A stretch of DNA of 64,000 nucleotides from Bacteroidota bacterium (GTDB lineage Bacteria; Bacteroidota; Bacteroidia; 2-12-FULL-35-15): assembly GCA_021323165.1 (NCBI GenBank), contig JAJTCJ010000022.1, positions 1 through 64,000 of the forward strand. Reading direction: 5' to 3'. The first letter of the stretch is position 1. Each line of letters begins with the position of its first letter. The translations under genes and the position numbers were made by a program. Below are positions 44,084-52,300 of the stretch, in pieces. Under the pieces are notes generated by a model. That model did no database searches. It was not told the origin of the DNA and saw only the letters and a list, made by a program, of their open reading frames with translations.

Positions 44084-45487
44084 TTAAATTTTAAAGTCGA
44101 TTATAAAATTAAAGTTAAACATATTTACCTTGTTGTACACATATTTTAGGTTGTCGTATGTTTCGCCTTGTTTTATTTTATAAGCTACCAAAAACCTTAA
44201 TTCAAGGCCTTTAAAGAACTTATCAAATGAATATGTGGCATAATAGTTTATTTGATGATAGGAGGGGATACCATATTTATTTAGCCTGTAATTTTTTACA
44301 TCGGGCAACTGGTAGTATCCGTAACCAAGTGCTGTTTGAAATCTGTTATTTAAAGTAAATGTTGTTTTGGTCATTATTGCATGTACATTACCAAGTCCTT
44401 CCATTCGCTCTCTATTCAAAAAAGTATAAAAAATTTCTTTCCCCCATTCCTTAGGCATTAAATATCTTCCATCCCCGGTAATATGGGTGTAATTTAAACT
44501 GGAATTTATTTTTTTATTCTTTAAACCTATTTGAGCACTTATAACGTTAGACTGAGCTCCTTTATTCATATAGGTTTTCGACTGATTTACATTTCCGCCA
44601 TTATTCACTGCATTCTGATGTAAAAATATTAGACCCTCATAAAATTTAATTTTCTCTTTTGGTTGTTCAATGTTTATCTCAATCAATACAGTGTTCATTA
44701 CATTTTCTAAATAGCCATTCCATAAATTTATTTTTAAATTTTTAGACGGATTGAAATAAATATTTGCAATTGCCATTCCGGAACTACCTGCAATATTTCC
44801 AAAGTAGTCTGATTTTTTTCCATCTGCATTCACTCCTGATGGATAAACTCCCATAGAGTTAGCAAGAGAGTACCAATTAACGGTTGATCGTGGAGAAACT
44901 TTCCATATCCAACCTCCATTAAAACCAATTTTATCAGACTCCTTTATGCTAAGCCATGCGCCTTCTTCAACTGTAGGGCGCATTCTTCCATCTTGCGGAT
45001 TTAAGAATGGCGTATTCAAGTTAATTTTACCAACTGTTAAAGAACTTTTTGAAAGATTGTATTTTAAATAAAGCTCTTCCAATCTATCTAAATCACGCTT
45101 ATTTGTATGATCTTCTATGTCAAACAATCCTATTTCATATCTATTTGATGCAAGCGTTAAACTATCCACTTCATGTATTTTAGATGAGTTTAAGTTGTAC
45201 ATAAAAAAACCACTCACCCCTACTTGAAACCCGTAAAGAGGCTTAGTTAATACTCCTATACCAGCCCCTGAAGCAATTGCATAATCATCTTTTAACGCAC
45301 CTTCATTTATTGTAGACATTACAAAAGTTCGTGTGTGGGCTTCCCAATGTGCCTTAAGTAAGCAATCTTTTAAGCATAAGGAATCTTTTTCTTTTGACTT
45401 TAAAACAATATGATGATCATTATGATCTTGTGCGAATGAAATAACAGAAGATAATAAACTGCTTACTAAAATTATATATTTAAACAT
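44084..45487 (-). CDS. OprD-like outer-membrane porin of the sulfur operon
   Basis: The 467-aa protein has a signal peptide (ending SFAQ), a His-rich mature N-terminus (DHNDHHI) and a beta barrel with alternating strands. Recognisable segments are KAHWEAHTRTFVMSTINEG, NPQDGRMRPTVEEGAWLSIKE and the aromatic C-terminal strand FNFNFIIDFKI. It resembles OprD-family specific porins. Its start codon lies inside the end of the cytochrome gene (8-base overlap), so translation is coupled. In this setting it may admit thiosulfate or another sulfur anion through the outer membrane; that is an inference. Confidence 0.75.
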   Translation of the reverse strand: MFKYIILVSSLLSSVISFAQDHNDHHIVLKSKEKDSLCLKDCLLKAHWEAHTRTFVMSTINEGALKDDYAIASGAGIGVLTKPLYGFQVGVSGFFMYNLNSSKIHEVDSLTLASNRYEIGLFDIEDHTNKRDLDRLEELYLKYNLSKSSLTVGKINLNTPFLNPQDGRMRPTVEEGAWLSIKESDKIGFNGGWIWKVSPRSTVNWYSLANSMGVYPSGVNADGKKSDYFGNIAGSSGMAIANIYFNPSKNLKINLWNGYLENVMNTVLIEINIEQPKEKIKFYEGLIFLHQNAVNNGGNVNQSKTYMNKGAQSNVISAQIGLKNKKINSSLNYTHITGDGRYLMPKEWGKEIFYTFLNRERMEGLGNVHAIMTKTTFTLNNRFQTALGYGYYQLPDVKNYRLNKYGIPSYHQINYYATYSFDKFFKGLELRFLVAYKIKQGETYDNLKYVYNKVNMFNFNFIIDFKI

Positions 45488-46556
45488 TTAATTCCTTTTT
45501 GAATGATGCTATTTTATCTTGAATTGCTTTAAATGGGCCGTATTTATGCTGTTCTTCACTAAACTCATCTTTATATGGCCCAAACGGATGGTCGAAAGGT
45601 TTTTGTTCAATTTTTGGCCAATCTTTTTTAATATTTTTATGTGGACGTGATTGCGAATTCACAAAAGCTGCAATATCCCAGGCTTCCTCATCAGTTAATT
45701 GCGGACTATTATGACTAGCTCCTAAGGGCATATTGTATTTTATGTATTTAGCAAAATTTGACATCCTGAACAACCCTGCTCCATCATTATAACTGTGTTC
45801 GCCCCATAATGGTGGATTTGTGTAAGCCGTTTTATCCCCATTCATTAATCCTAAACCATCCGCTTGATGACAACTAGCGCACTTTTGAGAATAAATGTTT
45901 TTTCCGTTTTCGGGAATTGCAGCTCTTTCTAAAAATGCAAGTTTCTTTAAGCCCGAACCTTCAGGAGAAGTGCCTTTTGGTACATCCTTACCCAACCATT
46001 TTATATATGCAAATATTCCCTGCATTTCTTTTGATGCAGTATCTAATGCTTTACCATTTAAACTCCGTTCAAAACAATCATTAACACGTTTATAGATATT
46101 TTCCATTGCCCCTGAGCGAGCTCTAAATTTTGGATAAGTGGAAGCTACAGCGGAGTAGTTGTTTCCAAATACTCTTGTCCCGGCATCTAAATGGCAGTTT
46201 TGACAATTCATGCCATTGGTTGAAGAATTAAATATTTTGCCATTTTCTCCAAAATATTCTGAGGTATGAGCTATTAGATCTTTACCATATAAAATCAAAT
46301 CTTTATTTGAATTGCCTTCTAATGTTGCAATATCCGGTGCTTGCCAATACTTAACGGAATCTTTCGGTTCTGTATTTGTTGCGTTAATGGCACTCGAATT
46401 TGAAGCGACATTTTTTACTTCAATAGAAGAAACATAGTCAGGCATATAATGATACAAGAGAATCCCCATAGCAATTAGTAATACCAATAGAAACATTATT
46501 AAGTTTAAAAGAGTACTTACTACATTCAATAAATTTTTATCATTTTCATTTGCCAT
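45480..46556 (-). CDS. Membrane-anchored dihaem cytochrome c, TsdA-like (thiosulfate dehydrogenase/tetrathionate reductase family)
   Basis: The 358-aa protein has an N-terminal TM anchor (about 15-35) and two haem-c sites, CQNCH (Cys118-His122) and CASCH (Cys226-His230). The segment between them (FRARSGAMENIYKRVNDCFERSLNGKAL ... MQGIFAYIKWLGKDVPKG) matches the TsdA family, which joins two thiosulfates to tetrathionate or runs in reverse. Cys161 in VNDCFERS is the only other Cys and is the candidate axial ligand of haem 1, a TsdA hallmark. Its location is periplasmic, membrane-bound. SoxA-like or DUF-type dihaem proteins are alternatives. Direction of reaction is unknown. Confidence 0.8.
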   Translation of the reverse strand: MANENDKNLLNVVSTLLNLIMFLLVLLIAMGILLYHYMPDYVSSIEVKNVASNSSAINATNTEPKDSVKYWQAPDIATLEGNSNKDLILYGKDLIAHTSEYFGENGKIFNSSTNGMNCQNCHLDAGTRVFGNNYSAVASTYPKFRARSGAMENIYKRVNDCFERSLNGKALDTASKEMQGIFAYIKWLGKDVPKGTSPEGSGLKKLAFLERAAIPENGKNIYSQKCASCHQADGLGLMNGDKTAYTNPPLWGEHSYNDGAGLFRMSNFAKYIKYNMPLGASHNSPQLTDEEAWDIAAFVNSQSRPHKNIKKDWPKIEQKPFDHPFGPYKDEFSEEQHKYGPFKAIQDKIASFKKELNV

Positions 46557-46568
46557 GATGCATAATTT

Positions 46569-46982
46569 TTAATGAGGTAATTTATCTTTAAAGTATCCAT
46601 ACAAATAGGTACCTACTATTGCAAAGAAAAATACGATAGCCATTGTAAAAAAGCCATAACCAATGTTTACTACCATTGGACCGGGGCAGGCACCACTTAA
46701 AGCCCAACCCAGTCCGAAAATTATACCCCCCAATAGATAACGGGCAATTGACTTTTCTTTGGGATGAAATGTAACAGGGTTACCCTGAAAATCACGTAGA
46801 TTATATTTTTTAATAAGAGTAACGCCTATTACTCCAAGTGTTACAGCTGTTCCAATAATGCCATACATGTGAAAAGATTGAAAACGAAACATTTCCTGGA
46901 TTCTATACCACGACATGGCTTCCGACTTTGCCATTACTATACCGAACAATGTGCCTAGCACTAAGAATTTTATAAATTTCAT
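46569..46982 (-). CDS. YeeE/YedE-family half transporter (second half)
   Basis: The 137-aa protein has four predicted TM helices and the conserved Cys block GWALSGACPGPMVVNIGYG. Half-size YeeE/YedE (sulf_transp, DUF395) proteins pair with a second half carrying GGCTSGH. Full-length relatives such as TsuA take up thiosulfate with membrane Cys residues. It lies 3 bases after its partner. It is probably an inner-membrane channel for thiosulfate or another sulfur species. Confidence 0.87.
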   Translation of the reverse strand: MKFIKFLVLGTLFGIVMAKSEAMSWYRIQEMFRFQSFHMYGIIGTAVTLGVIGVTLIKKYNLRDFQGNPVTFHPKEKSIARYLLGGIIFGLGWALSGACPGPMVVNIGYGFFTMAIVFFFAIVGTYLYGYFKDKLPH

Positions 46983-46985
46983 AAT

Positions 46986-47543
46986 TTAAAATATTAAGGG
47001 GATTATTAAAAAAGTCATTGCTAAGCCACCAATAAAAAAACCTATTACAGCTAGTAAAGATGGTAGTTGTAAATCTGATAAACCGCTTATGGCGTGTCCC
47101 GATGTACAACCGCCTGCGTATCTGGAGCCAAAGCCTACGAACAAACCTCCAATGGCTAAAATTAAAAAGCCTTTAAGTGTTAAAACTGATTCTAAACTAA
47201 ATAGCTCTGGAGGCTGTATCGATGTAGGAGCTGAGAGCCCTAATTTAGCCAAGTCAGCAATGGTGTCATATGAAATAATTATGGGTTCATTAGTTGAAAG
47301 AAACTGACTGGTTATAAAACCTCCAAGAATTGCACCTGCAAGAAAGATCAAATTCCATATTTGGCTTCGCCAATTAAAATCAAAAAATTTGACTGATTTC
47401 CCGCAACCTGCTGCCGAACAAATTGTTCTAAGGTTTGAAGAGAACCCGAAGGATTGACCAAAAAATAAAAGCAGAAACATAATACCTGCGATAAAAGCTC
47501 CTGAGAACCACCACGACCAAGTTTGTTTTATAATATCTAACAT
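46986..47543 (-). CDS. YeeE/YedE-family half transporter (first half)
   Basis: The 185-aa inner-membrane protein has about five TM helices and the signature FVGFGSRYAGGCTSGHAISG. A further Cys pair in CSAAGCGKSVKFFDF is on a loop typical of this half. It pairs with the following 137-aa protein, giving the two Cys blocks that a full-length TsuA-type protein has in one chain. It lies 14 bases after the universal stress protein gene. Confidence 0.88.
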   Translation of the reverse strand: MLDIIKQTWSWWFSGAFIAGIMFLLLFFGQSFGFSSNLRTICSAAGCGKSVKFFDFNWRSQIWNLIFLAGAILGGFITSQFLSTNEPIIISYDTIADLAKLGLSAPTSIQPPELFSLESVLTLKGFLILAIGGLFVGFGSRYAGGCTSGHAISGLSDLQLPSLLAVIGFFIGGLAMTFLIIPLIF

Positions 47544-47557
47544 AGAATTATTGTTTA

Positions 47558-48394
47558 TTAGTTTTTTAAATGAAAAGAAATAATTGGTTTAAATAAATGA
47601 TTAATTAATTTTTCGGTAGCACTGGTATGAAATAAACCACCTTTACCATGTGTGCCAATACACACAATGTCCATATCTTGCATTTGGTTGAAATGAATAA
47701 CTCCATTTTCAACATCCATATCATTTAGTAAATGATTTTCGTAGTCAGTAATATTGTTCTTTGCAGCATATTTATCCATTAGCTGTAATGCGTTTTCTTT
47801 TTCAAGATCAGTCTGTTTCGACACAATTTGTAACTGATGTACTTTAGCGCCAAATGCTTTAATTAATTTTCTTAATAATATCAAATTATCGTTTGATGGA
47901 TTTTTAAAATCATGAACGAGTAAAATATTTTTGATAGTCATATCTGAACGATCACACATTAAGGATAAGAGTGGTGTTTCAGATTTTCTGGCTATAATCT
48001 GTGCTTCGGAGCCTGATAATTTTTCCTTTAATCCCCATGCTCCTTTCGTTCCCATTACTATTAAATCGAATTTATTAGCCTCTGAATACTTTAAAATAGA
48101 GTCGGTAATTTTTCCTAATACTAAATGGGTTTGGATGTGCTGACCATAAATATTTTTTAAATTTTTCAGTTTTCTGTCTGCAATTTCCTTTTGTGAAATC
48201 ACGTAATTAATATCAATCTCACCACAGGTTTGAATCTTCCCTGTTTTATCGATTGTAACTGTATCCGGCACATCCAATACATGTATAAAATGTATTTCAA
48301 TGGGTGTTTTTTCTTCTAATTTTTTCACCATTAAATAGGCGTATTCTGCTTGAACTGAAAAATCAGTTGGTATCAGTATTTTTAAAATTTCCAT
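47558..48394 (-). CDS. Tandem-domain universal stress protein
   Basis: The 278-aa protein has two UspA domains. The first (about 1-145) has the ATP-binding pattern MGTKGAWGLKEKLSGSEAQ. The second (about 150-278) ends with IGTHGKGGLFHTSATEKLINH. Such proteins in Bacteroidota accompany respiration and stress operons; the specific role here is unknown. It lies between the rhodanese and transporter genes with gaps of 4 and 14 bases, so it belongs to the operon. Confidence 0.9.
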   Translation of the reverse strand: MEILKILIPTDFSVQAEYAYLMVKKLEEKTPIEIHFIHVLDVPDTVTIDKTGKIQTCGEIDINYVISQKEIADRKLKNLKNIYGQHIQTHLVLGKITDSILKYSEANKFDLIVMGTKGAWGLKEKLSGSEAQIIARKSETPLLSLMCDRSDMTIKNILLVHDFKNPSNDNLILLRKLIKAFGAKVHQLQIVSKQTDLEKENALQLMDKYAAKNNITDYENHLLNDMDVENGVIHFNQMQDMDIVCIGTHGKGGLFHTSATEKLINHLFKPIISFHLKN

Positions 48395-48398
48395 ATTA

Positions 48399-48707
48399 TT
48401 AGCTATTTTGATTTACATTTTGCCAGCTTCCGCCATTTATTACGTTTTTAAATCCTTTTGCTTCAAGAGTCCGTTTAGCCATTCCACTTCTATTACCACT
48501 TCTGCAACAAGTAATAATTTTATTGTATGATTTTAACTTCTCTGTACTTGATCCTATTTGCTCCAATGGAATATTAATTGATGCTTTAACGTGTCCGGTT
48601 GCAAATTCTGCTTTGCTTCTTACGTCAATAATGGTTGCCCCATTTTTAATTAGTCCCGATAAATCAACGGTAGTTATTCCGAATAGTTTTTTTAGTGCTG
48701 ATATCAT
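48399..48707 (-). CDS. Cytosolic single-domain rhodanese, first gene of the seven-gene sulfur operon
   Basis: The 102-aa protein has the rhodanese core IIDVRSKAEFATGHVKASINIPL and the active-site loop TCCRSGNRSG. The six-residue CRSGNR loop fits sulfurtransferases that carry persulfide on Cys. There is no signal peptide. Its promoter holds a Crp/Fnr-like dyad (48759-48774). It probably passes sulfane sulfur between transporter, thioredoxin and dioxygenase. Confidence 0.9.
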   Translation of the reverse strand: MISALKKLFGITTVDLSGLIKNGATIIDVRSKAEFATGHVKASINIPLEQIGSSTEKLKSYNKIITCCRSGNRSGMAKRTLEAKGFKNVINGGSWQNVNQNS

Positions 48708-48729
48708 TTGTGCATATTTTTAGTTTATG

Positions 48730-48774
48730 CAAAAGTATGTTCTATGTTATTGTTTAACGGTTACAATTGTTACA
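48730..48774 (-). promoter_or_regulatory. Crp/Fnr-type operator and promoter of the seven-gene sulfur operon
   Basis: On the minus strand, the dyad TGTAACAATTGTAACC (48774-48759) is followed by GTTAA, then 16 bases, then the -7 box TACTTTTG (48737-48730). No -33 TTG is needed because the operator occupies that place. The same layout precedes the two other island units. Confidence 0.75.
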
Positions 48775-48782
48775 TAACACAA

Positions 48783-48804
48783 AAGGCGGCTAAAAAGCCG
48801 CCTT
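48783..48804 (-). terminator. Terminator of the five-gene persulfide operon
   Basis: AAGGCGGCT/AGCCGCCTT hairpin followed on the minus strand by TTGTG. A second hairpin ACGCTT/AAGCGT lies at 48817-48832 just before it. Together they isolate the two operons. Confidence 0.75.
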
Positions 48805-48842
48805 GAATTTTTTTAACACGCTTTGGAAGCGTATTGTAATTC

Positions 48843-49145
48843 TTATTTAGAATACCTTTCAATTATTTGTTTTAAAAATTCCATCTGCGCTACTCCGGAT
48901 TGTTGCCAAACTATTTTACCATTTTTAAATAACAGCAAGGTAGGAACGCTTCTGATATTAAATGCATTTGCAGCATTAGGGTTTTTATCAATATCAATTT
49001 TTATGATTTTTGCCTTATCACCAATTTTAGATTTTAGATCTTCCAAAATGGGTTTCAACGTTTTACACGGGCCACACCATTCGGCAAAAAAATCCACCAG
49101 GGTTGGTGTTTCGCTATTTATTATTTCATTAAATTTTTCAGACAT
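48843..49145 (-). CDS. trxA: Thioredoxin
   Basis: The 100-aa protein has the standard WCGPCK active site (Cys24, Cys27), cis-Pro block [13 protein letters not shown] and full thioredoxin length. It is cytosolic. As last gene of the five-gene operon (8-base overlap with the preceding gene) it probably reduces persulfides or recycles the sulfurtransferases. It may be an island-specific thioredoxin beside a housekeeping one elsewhere. Confidence 0.94.
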   Translation of the reverse strand: MSEKFNEIINSETPTLVDFFAEWCGPCKTLKPILEDLKSKIGDKAKIIKIDIDKNPNAANAFNIRSVPTLLLFKNGKIVWQQSGVAQMEFLKQIIERYSK

Positions 49146-49356
49146 CTTTTTTTGTTTTATCAGATTTAAACATTCCTACGATAAGAAACCCCATAACTGC
49201 ACCATAAATAGTTGAGTTTACAGGACTTGAAGTAATAGCACAAGTACCACTGGAGCAACCAACAAAATTCCAATATAAGTAACCTCCAACGGATCCTATA
49301 ACTGCTCCAATAAAAGAGAATTTATTTTTTACTAACCACTTCTTCAAACTCAACAT
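49138..49356 (-). CDS. Small membrane protein of the DUF6132 type
   Basis: I start at the ATG at 49356 ([17 protein letters not shown]), 25 codons into the track ORF. The 72-aa product has two TM helices with a conserved-looking loop [21 protein letters not shown] between them. The Cys-x4-Cys pair faces one side of the membrane. It overlaps the preceding gene by 35 bases and trxA by 8. Function unknown. Its regular presence with sulfur genes suggests a role in sulfane-sulfur traffic. Confidence 0.75.
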   Translation of the reverse strand: MLSLKKWLVKNKFSFIGAVIGSVGGYLYWNFVGCSSGTCAITSSPVNSTIYGAVMGFLIVGMFKSDKTKKDV

Positions 49357-49573
49357 CTTCAATTGTATTTGTGTTTTTATTTTTATCTGAATTAGTACCG
49401 CATCCACTTGAGCCATAACATCCGAAATCAAAAACCGCTGTTGCGATTAGAAATGTACTCATGCCGCCCATTAATATATCTTTACTTACAATGCTTTGAA
49501 TTAAAACTATTACACCAAGTAATAATCTTAATCCTCGGATAAATGTCCAATTTTGAAAAAGAGTATTCATCAT
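49322..49573 (-). CDS. Small membrane protein with Cys pair (DUF2892-like)
   Basis: The track start is a GTG. The ATG at 49573 follows the previous stop codon (TAATATG) by one base and is preferred, giving 83 aa. It has two TM helices (WTFIRGLRLLLGVIVLIQSIV and MGGMSTFLIATAVFDF), then FGCYGSSGCGTN and a hydrophilic tail. It resembles the inner-membrane part of YgaP-like rhodanese proteins (DUF2892). Together with the preceding rhodanese lipoprotein it may make a two-part equivalent; that is inference. Confidence 0.72.
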   Translation of the reverse strand: MMNTLFQNWTFIRGLRLLLGVIVLIQSIVSKDILMGGMSTFLIATAVFDFGCYGSSGCGTNSDKNKNTNTIEDVEFEEVVSKK

Positions 49574-49574
49574 A

Positions 49575-49940
49575 TTATTTTTCACAAGTTACATTTTGCC
49601 ATGCTCCCAAGTTTTCGACTTCTTTTGAATAGCCTGCATCGAGCAATTTCTTTTTTGCTATTCCCGCTCTGTTTCCACTACGGCAGACAACAATTACTTT
49701 ATCATATTTTTTAAGTTCTTCAATTTTACTTTCAAAAATATCCATAGGGTAATTAACCGTGCAGTCAGCATGTCCATCGTTATTCCATTCTTCAATGGTT
49801 CTTACATCTACAATAATTTGCTTCATATCTGTATTTTCTGTTGTTGTTTTCATTGTTTCTGTTTTTTTATTTTGTGAATTACATTGTACAAATGATAATA
49901 TCAATATAGCTACAATAATATATGTTAGTGCTTCTTTCAT
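49575..49940 (-). CDS. Exported rhodanese lipoprotein
   Basis: The ATG at 49940 is one base after the stop of the MBL-rhodanese gene and starts a signal peptide with lipobox SFVQC, so it is preferred over the track start. The 121-aa product has a short linker and a rhodanese domain with VDVRTIEEWNNDGHADCTVNYP and the active loop VVCRSGNRAG. It should face the periplasm, unlike the other two rhodanese proteins of the island. An extra Cys near the C-terminus (NVTCEK) is notable. Confidence 0.87.
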   Translation of the reverse strand: MKEALTYIIVAILILSFVQCNSQNKKTETMKTTTENTDMKQIIVDVRTIEEWNNDGHADCTVNYPMDIFESKIEELKKYDKVIVVCRSGNRAGIAKKKLLDAGYSKEVENLGAWQNVTCEK

Positions 49941-49941
49941 G

Positions 49942-51342
49942 TTACGAAACGATTGAATTACCTTCATTAATCCACTCACTCATACCTCCTGAATAATTTG
50001 ACACATTCTTATACCCTTTTTTAGCTAACAGGGAATAAGCAATTGCAGCTCTGGCTCCACTTTGGCAATGAATGACAACTTTTTTGTCCTTGCTGATCTT
50101 ATCCAAATTATCAAGAATAGTTCCTACAAAAACATGCTTTGCTCCAGCTATATGGCCTGCGTTAAATTCTGTTGCGTTACGTACATCAATTATTTCCAAA
50201 TCCTTGTCTTTAAGCAAGGGCTTAAATTCAGACAGAGTAATAACTTTTGCTTTTTCTAAATTTCCACCTGATTCTAGCCAGGAGTTGGTAGATGGTATAT
50301 AGCCATAAATATTATCTAAGCCAACCCGCATCAGTTTTCGGGTAAGGTCATCTAATTGCGATTCATCTGCCAATAAAATAAACTGCTCTTCGTAGTTTAA
50401 AAACCATCCCGCCCAGGTAGCAAAGGAATTGTTACCTTCTATATTAATGCTACCGGGAATAAATCCTGCTGCAAAATCAGCTTTTGCCCTTGCGTCAATT
50501 ACTTTTATTCCCTTTGCAATTGCTTCTTTTAATTCAGCTGCAGATAATTGTTTCAACTTTGGAACGGAAGTAAGCAAAGGTCTTTCTGTTTTATTAAGGG
50601 TTTTCATTTTCGCAAAATACTTTGGCGGTTCCGGCTGATCTGTCAATAGATATTTTATAAAACCTTTTTCATCTTTATCGTATTGAAAAGCCCAATTTCT
50701 GGCTTTTTCGTAACCTACAGTTGTACTTGGTACTGATCCAAGAGATTTACCACAAGCCGATCCAGCACCATGACCGGGCCATACCTGAATAAAATCAGAC
50801 AGGGCATCAAATTTCTTAATGGAGTCATACATTTGTTTAGCACCAATTTCCTGAGTACCTTTCATTCCGGCTGCCTTTTCTAAAAGATCGGGTCTTCCTA
50901 CATCACCAACAAATACAAAATCACCGGTAAACAACATTACAGGTTCCATACTTGCAGGAGTATCTGTAAGCAAAAGGCTGATACTTTCAGGAGTATGTCC
51001 GGGTGTATGTAGTATCTCGAATAATAGATTACCTAACTTAATTACATCTTTATCTTTGACTCCCTTATGAGGGAATTCGTATTCCCATCCTTCACCACCT
51101 TCGTCAGATAAATACATATCTGCTCCTGTTAAAGCAGCTAATTCTCTCGAACCTGCTAAGAAATCAGCATGAATATGAGTTTCAAAAATATGAGTGATTT
51201 TCATATTATTTTGTTTTGCAATTTCGATATAGGTGTCTACATCTCGTTTAGCATCAATAACTGCGGCTACTCCAGATTTTTGACAGCCAATAAAATAACT
51301 GGCTTGTGCAAGGCTCTTATCGTAAATGTGTTGAAAAAACAT
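49942..51342 (-). CDS. MBL-fold persulfide dioxygenase fused to two rhodanese domains (CstB-like)
   Basis: The 466-aa protein has an N-terminal metallo-beta-lactamase domain (1-250) with THIHADFLAGSREL (His56, His58, Asp60), LHTPGHTPES, FTGDFVFVGDVGRPDLL and WPGHGAGSACGKSLG. This matches ETHE1/CstB-type persulfide dioxygenases that oxidise glutathione or other low-molecular-weight persulfides to sulfite. A first rhodanese domain (about 265-360) lacks the active Cys. The second (about 365-466) has HCQSGARA (Cys about 425). The MBL-pseudorhodanese-rhodanese order is that of CstB, which can make thiosulfate. It is the first gene of a five-gene operon with its own Crp/Fnr-type promoter. Confidence 0.9.
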   Translation of the reverse strand: MFFQHIYDKSLAQASYFIGCQKSGVAAVIDAKRDVDTYIEIAKQNNMKITHIFETHIHADFLAGSRELAALTGADMYLSDEGGEGWEYEFPHKGVKDKDVIKLGNLLFEILHTPGHTPESISLLLTDTPASMEPVMLFTGDFVFVGDVGRPDLLEKAAGMKGTQEIGAKQMYDSIKKFDALSDFIQVWPGHGAGSACGKSLGSVPSTTVGYEKARNWAFQYDKDEKGFIKYLLTDQPEPPKYFAKMKTLNKTERPLLTSVPKLKQLSAAELKEAIAKGIKVIDARAKADFAAGFIPGSINIEGNNSFATWAGWFLNYEEQFILLADESQLDDLTRKLMRVGLDNIYGYIPSTNSWLESGGNLEKAKVITLSEFKPLLKDKDLEIIDVRNATEFNAGHIAGAKHVFVGTILDNLDKISKDKKVVIHCQSGARAAIAYSLLAKKGYKNVSNYSGGMSEWINEGNSIVS

Positions 51343-51388
51343 AGTTTATTTTTTTAAAGGTTTATAATTACTTGTGTGTTTTATATAT

Positions 51389-51433
51389 CAAAGGTATTGT
51401 GTTATTAATCCATTAACGGTAACATTTATTACA
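51389..51433 (-). promoter_or_regulatory. Crp/Fnr-type operator and promoter of the persulfide operon
   Basis: Minus strand: dyad TGTAATAAATGTTACC (51433-51418), GTTAA, 16 bases, then TACCTTTG (51396-51389). Layout and spacing are identical to the other two island promoters. Confidence 0.75.
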
Positions 51434-51455
51434 CTTTGCGATCTGGTAAATTGAG

Positions 51456-51471
51456 TGTAACCTTTGTTACA
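51456..51471 (-). promoter_or_regulatory. Second, perfect Crp/Fnr-type dyad upstream of the persulfide operon
   Basis: Minus strand TGTAACAAAGGTTACA is a perfect 6-4-6 dyad (TGTAAC/GTTACA). It lies 38 bases upstream of the promoter-proximal dyad, just before the TSUP stop codon. It may be an auxiliary site. Confidence 0.6.
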
Positions 51472-51476
51472 ATTTG

Positions 51477-52274
51477 TTACTTTAGGAGCGTTTCTTTTAT
51501 AATGATATAAACGCCCATAATTAGCACAAACCAACCAAATATGGGTTTAAGTTTTGCGCCATCAATTTTTTTGGAAAGGTAAATCCCTATAAAAATTCCA
51601 ACGGTTGCAAAAGCAGATACTATCGATAACAGACCCCAATCGATGACAGTTTCTCCTCCTTCACCAAAAAAACCAATTAGTGATTTTGCGGCTATAATAA
51701 CTAATGATGTGCCAACCGCCTCCTTCATAGGAAGCTTAGATAAAAGGACTAATGCAGGAATAATTAAGAATCCACCGCCAGCTCCAACTAATCCGGTAAT
51801 TATACCAACCATAGCACCTTCAATTAATATTACAGGATAGTTAAATTTTTGTGGGCCGAAATACTCTTCTTTTTTCTTTTTTTCTTTTCGAATCATTGTA
51901 AAAGATGCAATAACCATAAGTATGGCAAAAAGCAACATCATTAAAATACTTTTGGTAACAATAAAAGTTCCTACAGTAAAAACTTCTTTTGGAATTGCAG
52001 GGACAATATAAGCCCTTGTTAAGAACACAGTTACAATTGATGGAACTCCAAAAACCACAGCTGTTTTAATATTTACCAAACCTTTTCGGAAATAAGTAAC
52101 TGAACCAATTGCAGCGGTAAATCCTACAATAAATAGCGAATAAGCAGTTGCTGCTATCGCATCAACTGCTAAAAGATATACTAATACGGGAACGGTTAAA
52201 ATGCTACCCCCACTACCAATAAGTCCTAATGAGATTCCAATTAAAATAGATGCGATGTAACCAATTATTTCCAT
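51477..52274 (-). CDS. TSUP (TauE/SafE) family exporter, probably for sulfite
   Basis: The 265-aa inner-membrane protein has about eight TM helices and the two TSUP repeats, with blocks GISLGLIGSGGSILTVPVLVYLL and GLVGAGGGFLIIPALVLLSKLPMKEAVGTSLVIIA. TSUP proteins export sulfite, sulfoacetate or related anions. In this island it would remove sulfite made by the persulfide dioxygenase. It has its own promoter with the island operator and is transcribed alone or reads on toward the MBL gene (134-base gap). Confidence 0.9.
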   Translation of the reverse strand: MEIIGYIASILIGISLGLIGSGGSILTVPVLVYLLAVDAIAATAYSLFIVGFTAAIGSVTYFRKGLVNIKTAVVFGVPSIVTVFLTRAYIVPAIPKEVFTVGTFIVTKSILMMLLFAILMVIASFTMIRKEKKKKEEYFGPQKFNYPVILIEGAMVGIITGLVGAGGGFLIIPALVLLSKLPMKEAVGTSLVIIAAKSLIGFFGEGGETVIDWGLLSIVSAFATVGIFIGIYLSKKIDGAKLKPIFGWFVLIMGVYIIIKETLLK

Positions 52275-52300
52275 TTTGTGTTCGATTTTTAATTATGACA

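Noticed and set aside
48823-49215. 130-aa plus-strand ORF
   Set aside because: Antisense to trxA and its neighbour; no signal peptide or domain, and the minus-strand products are clear.
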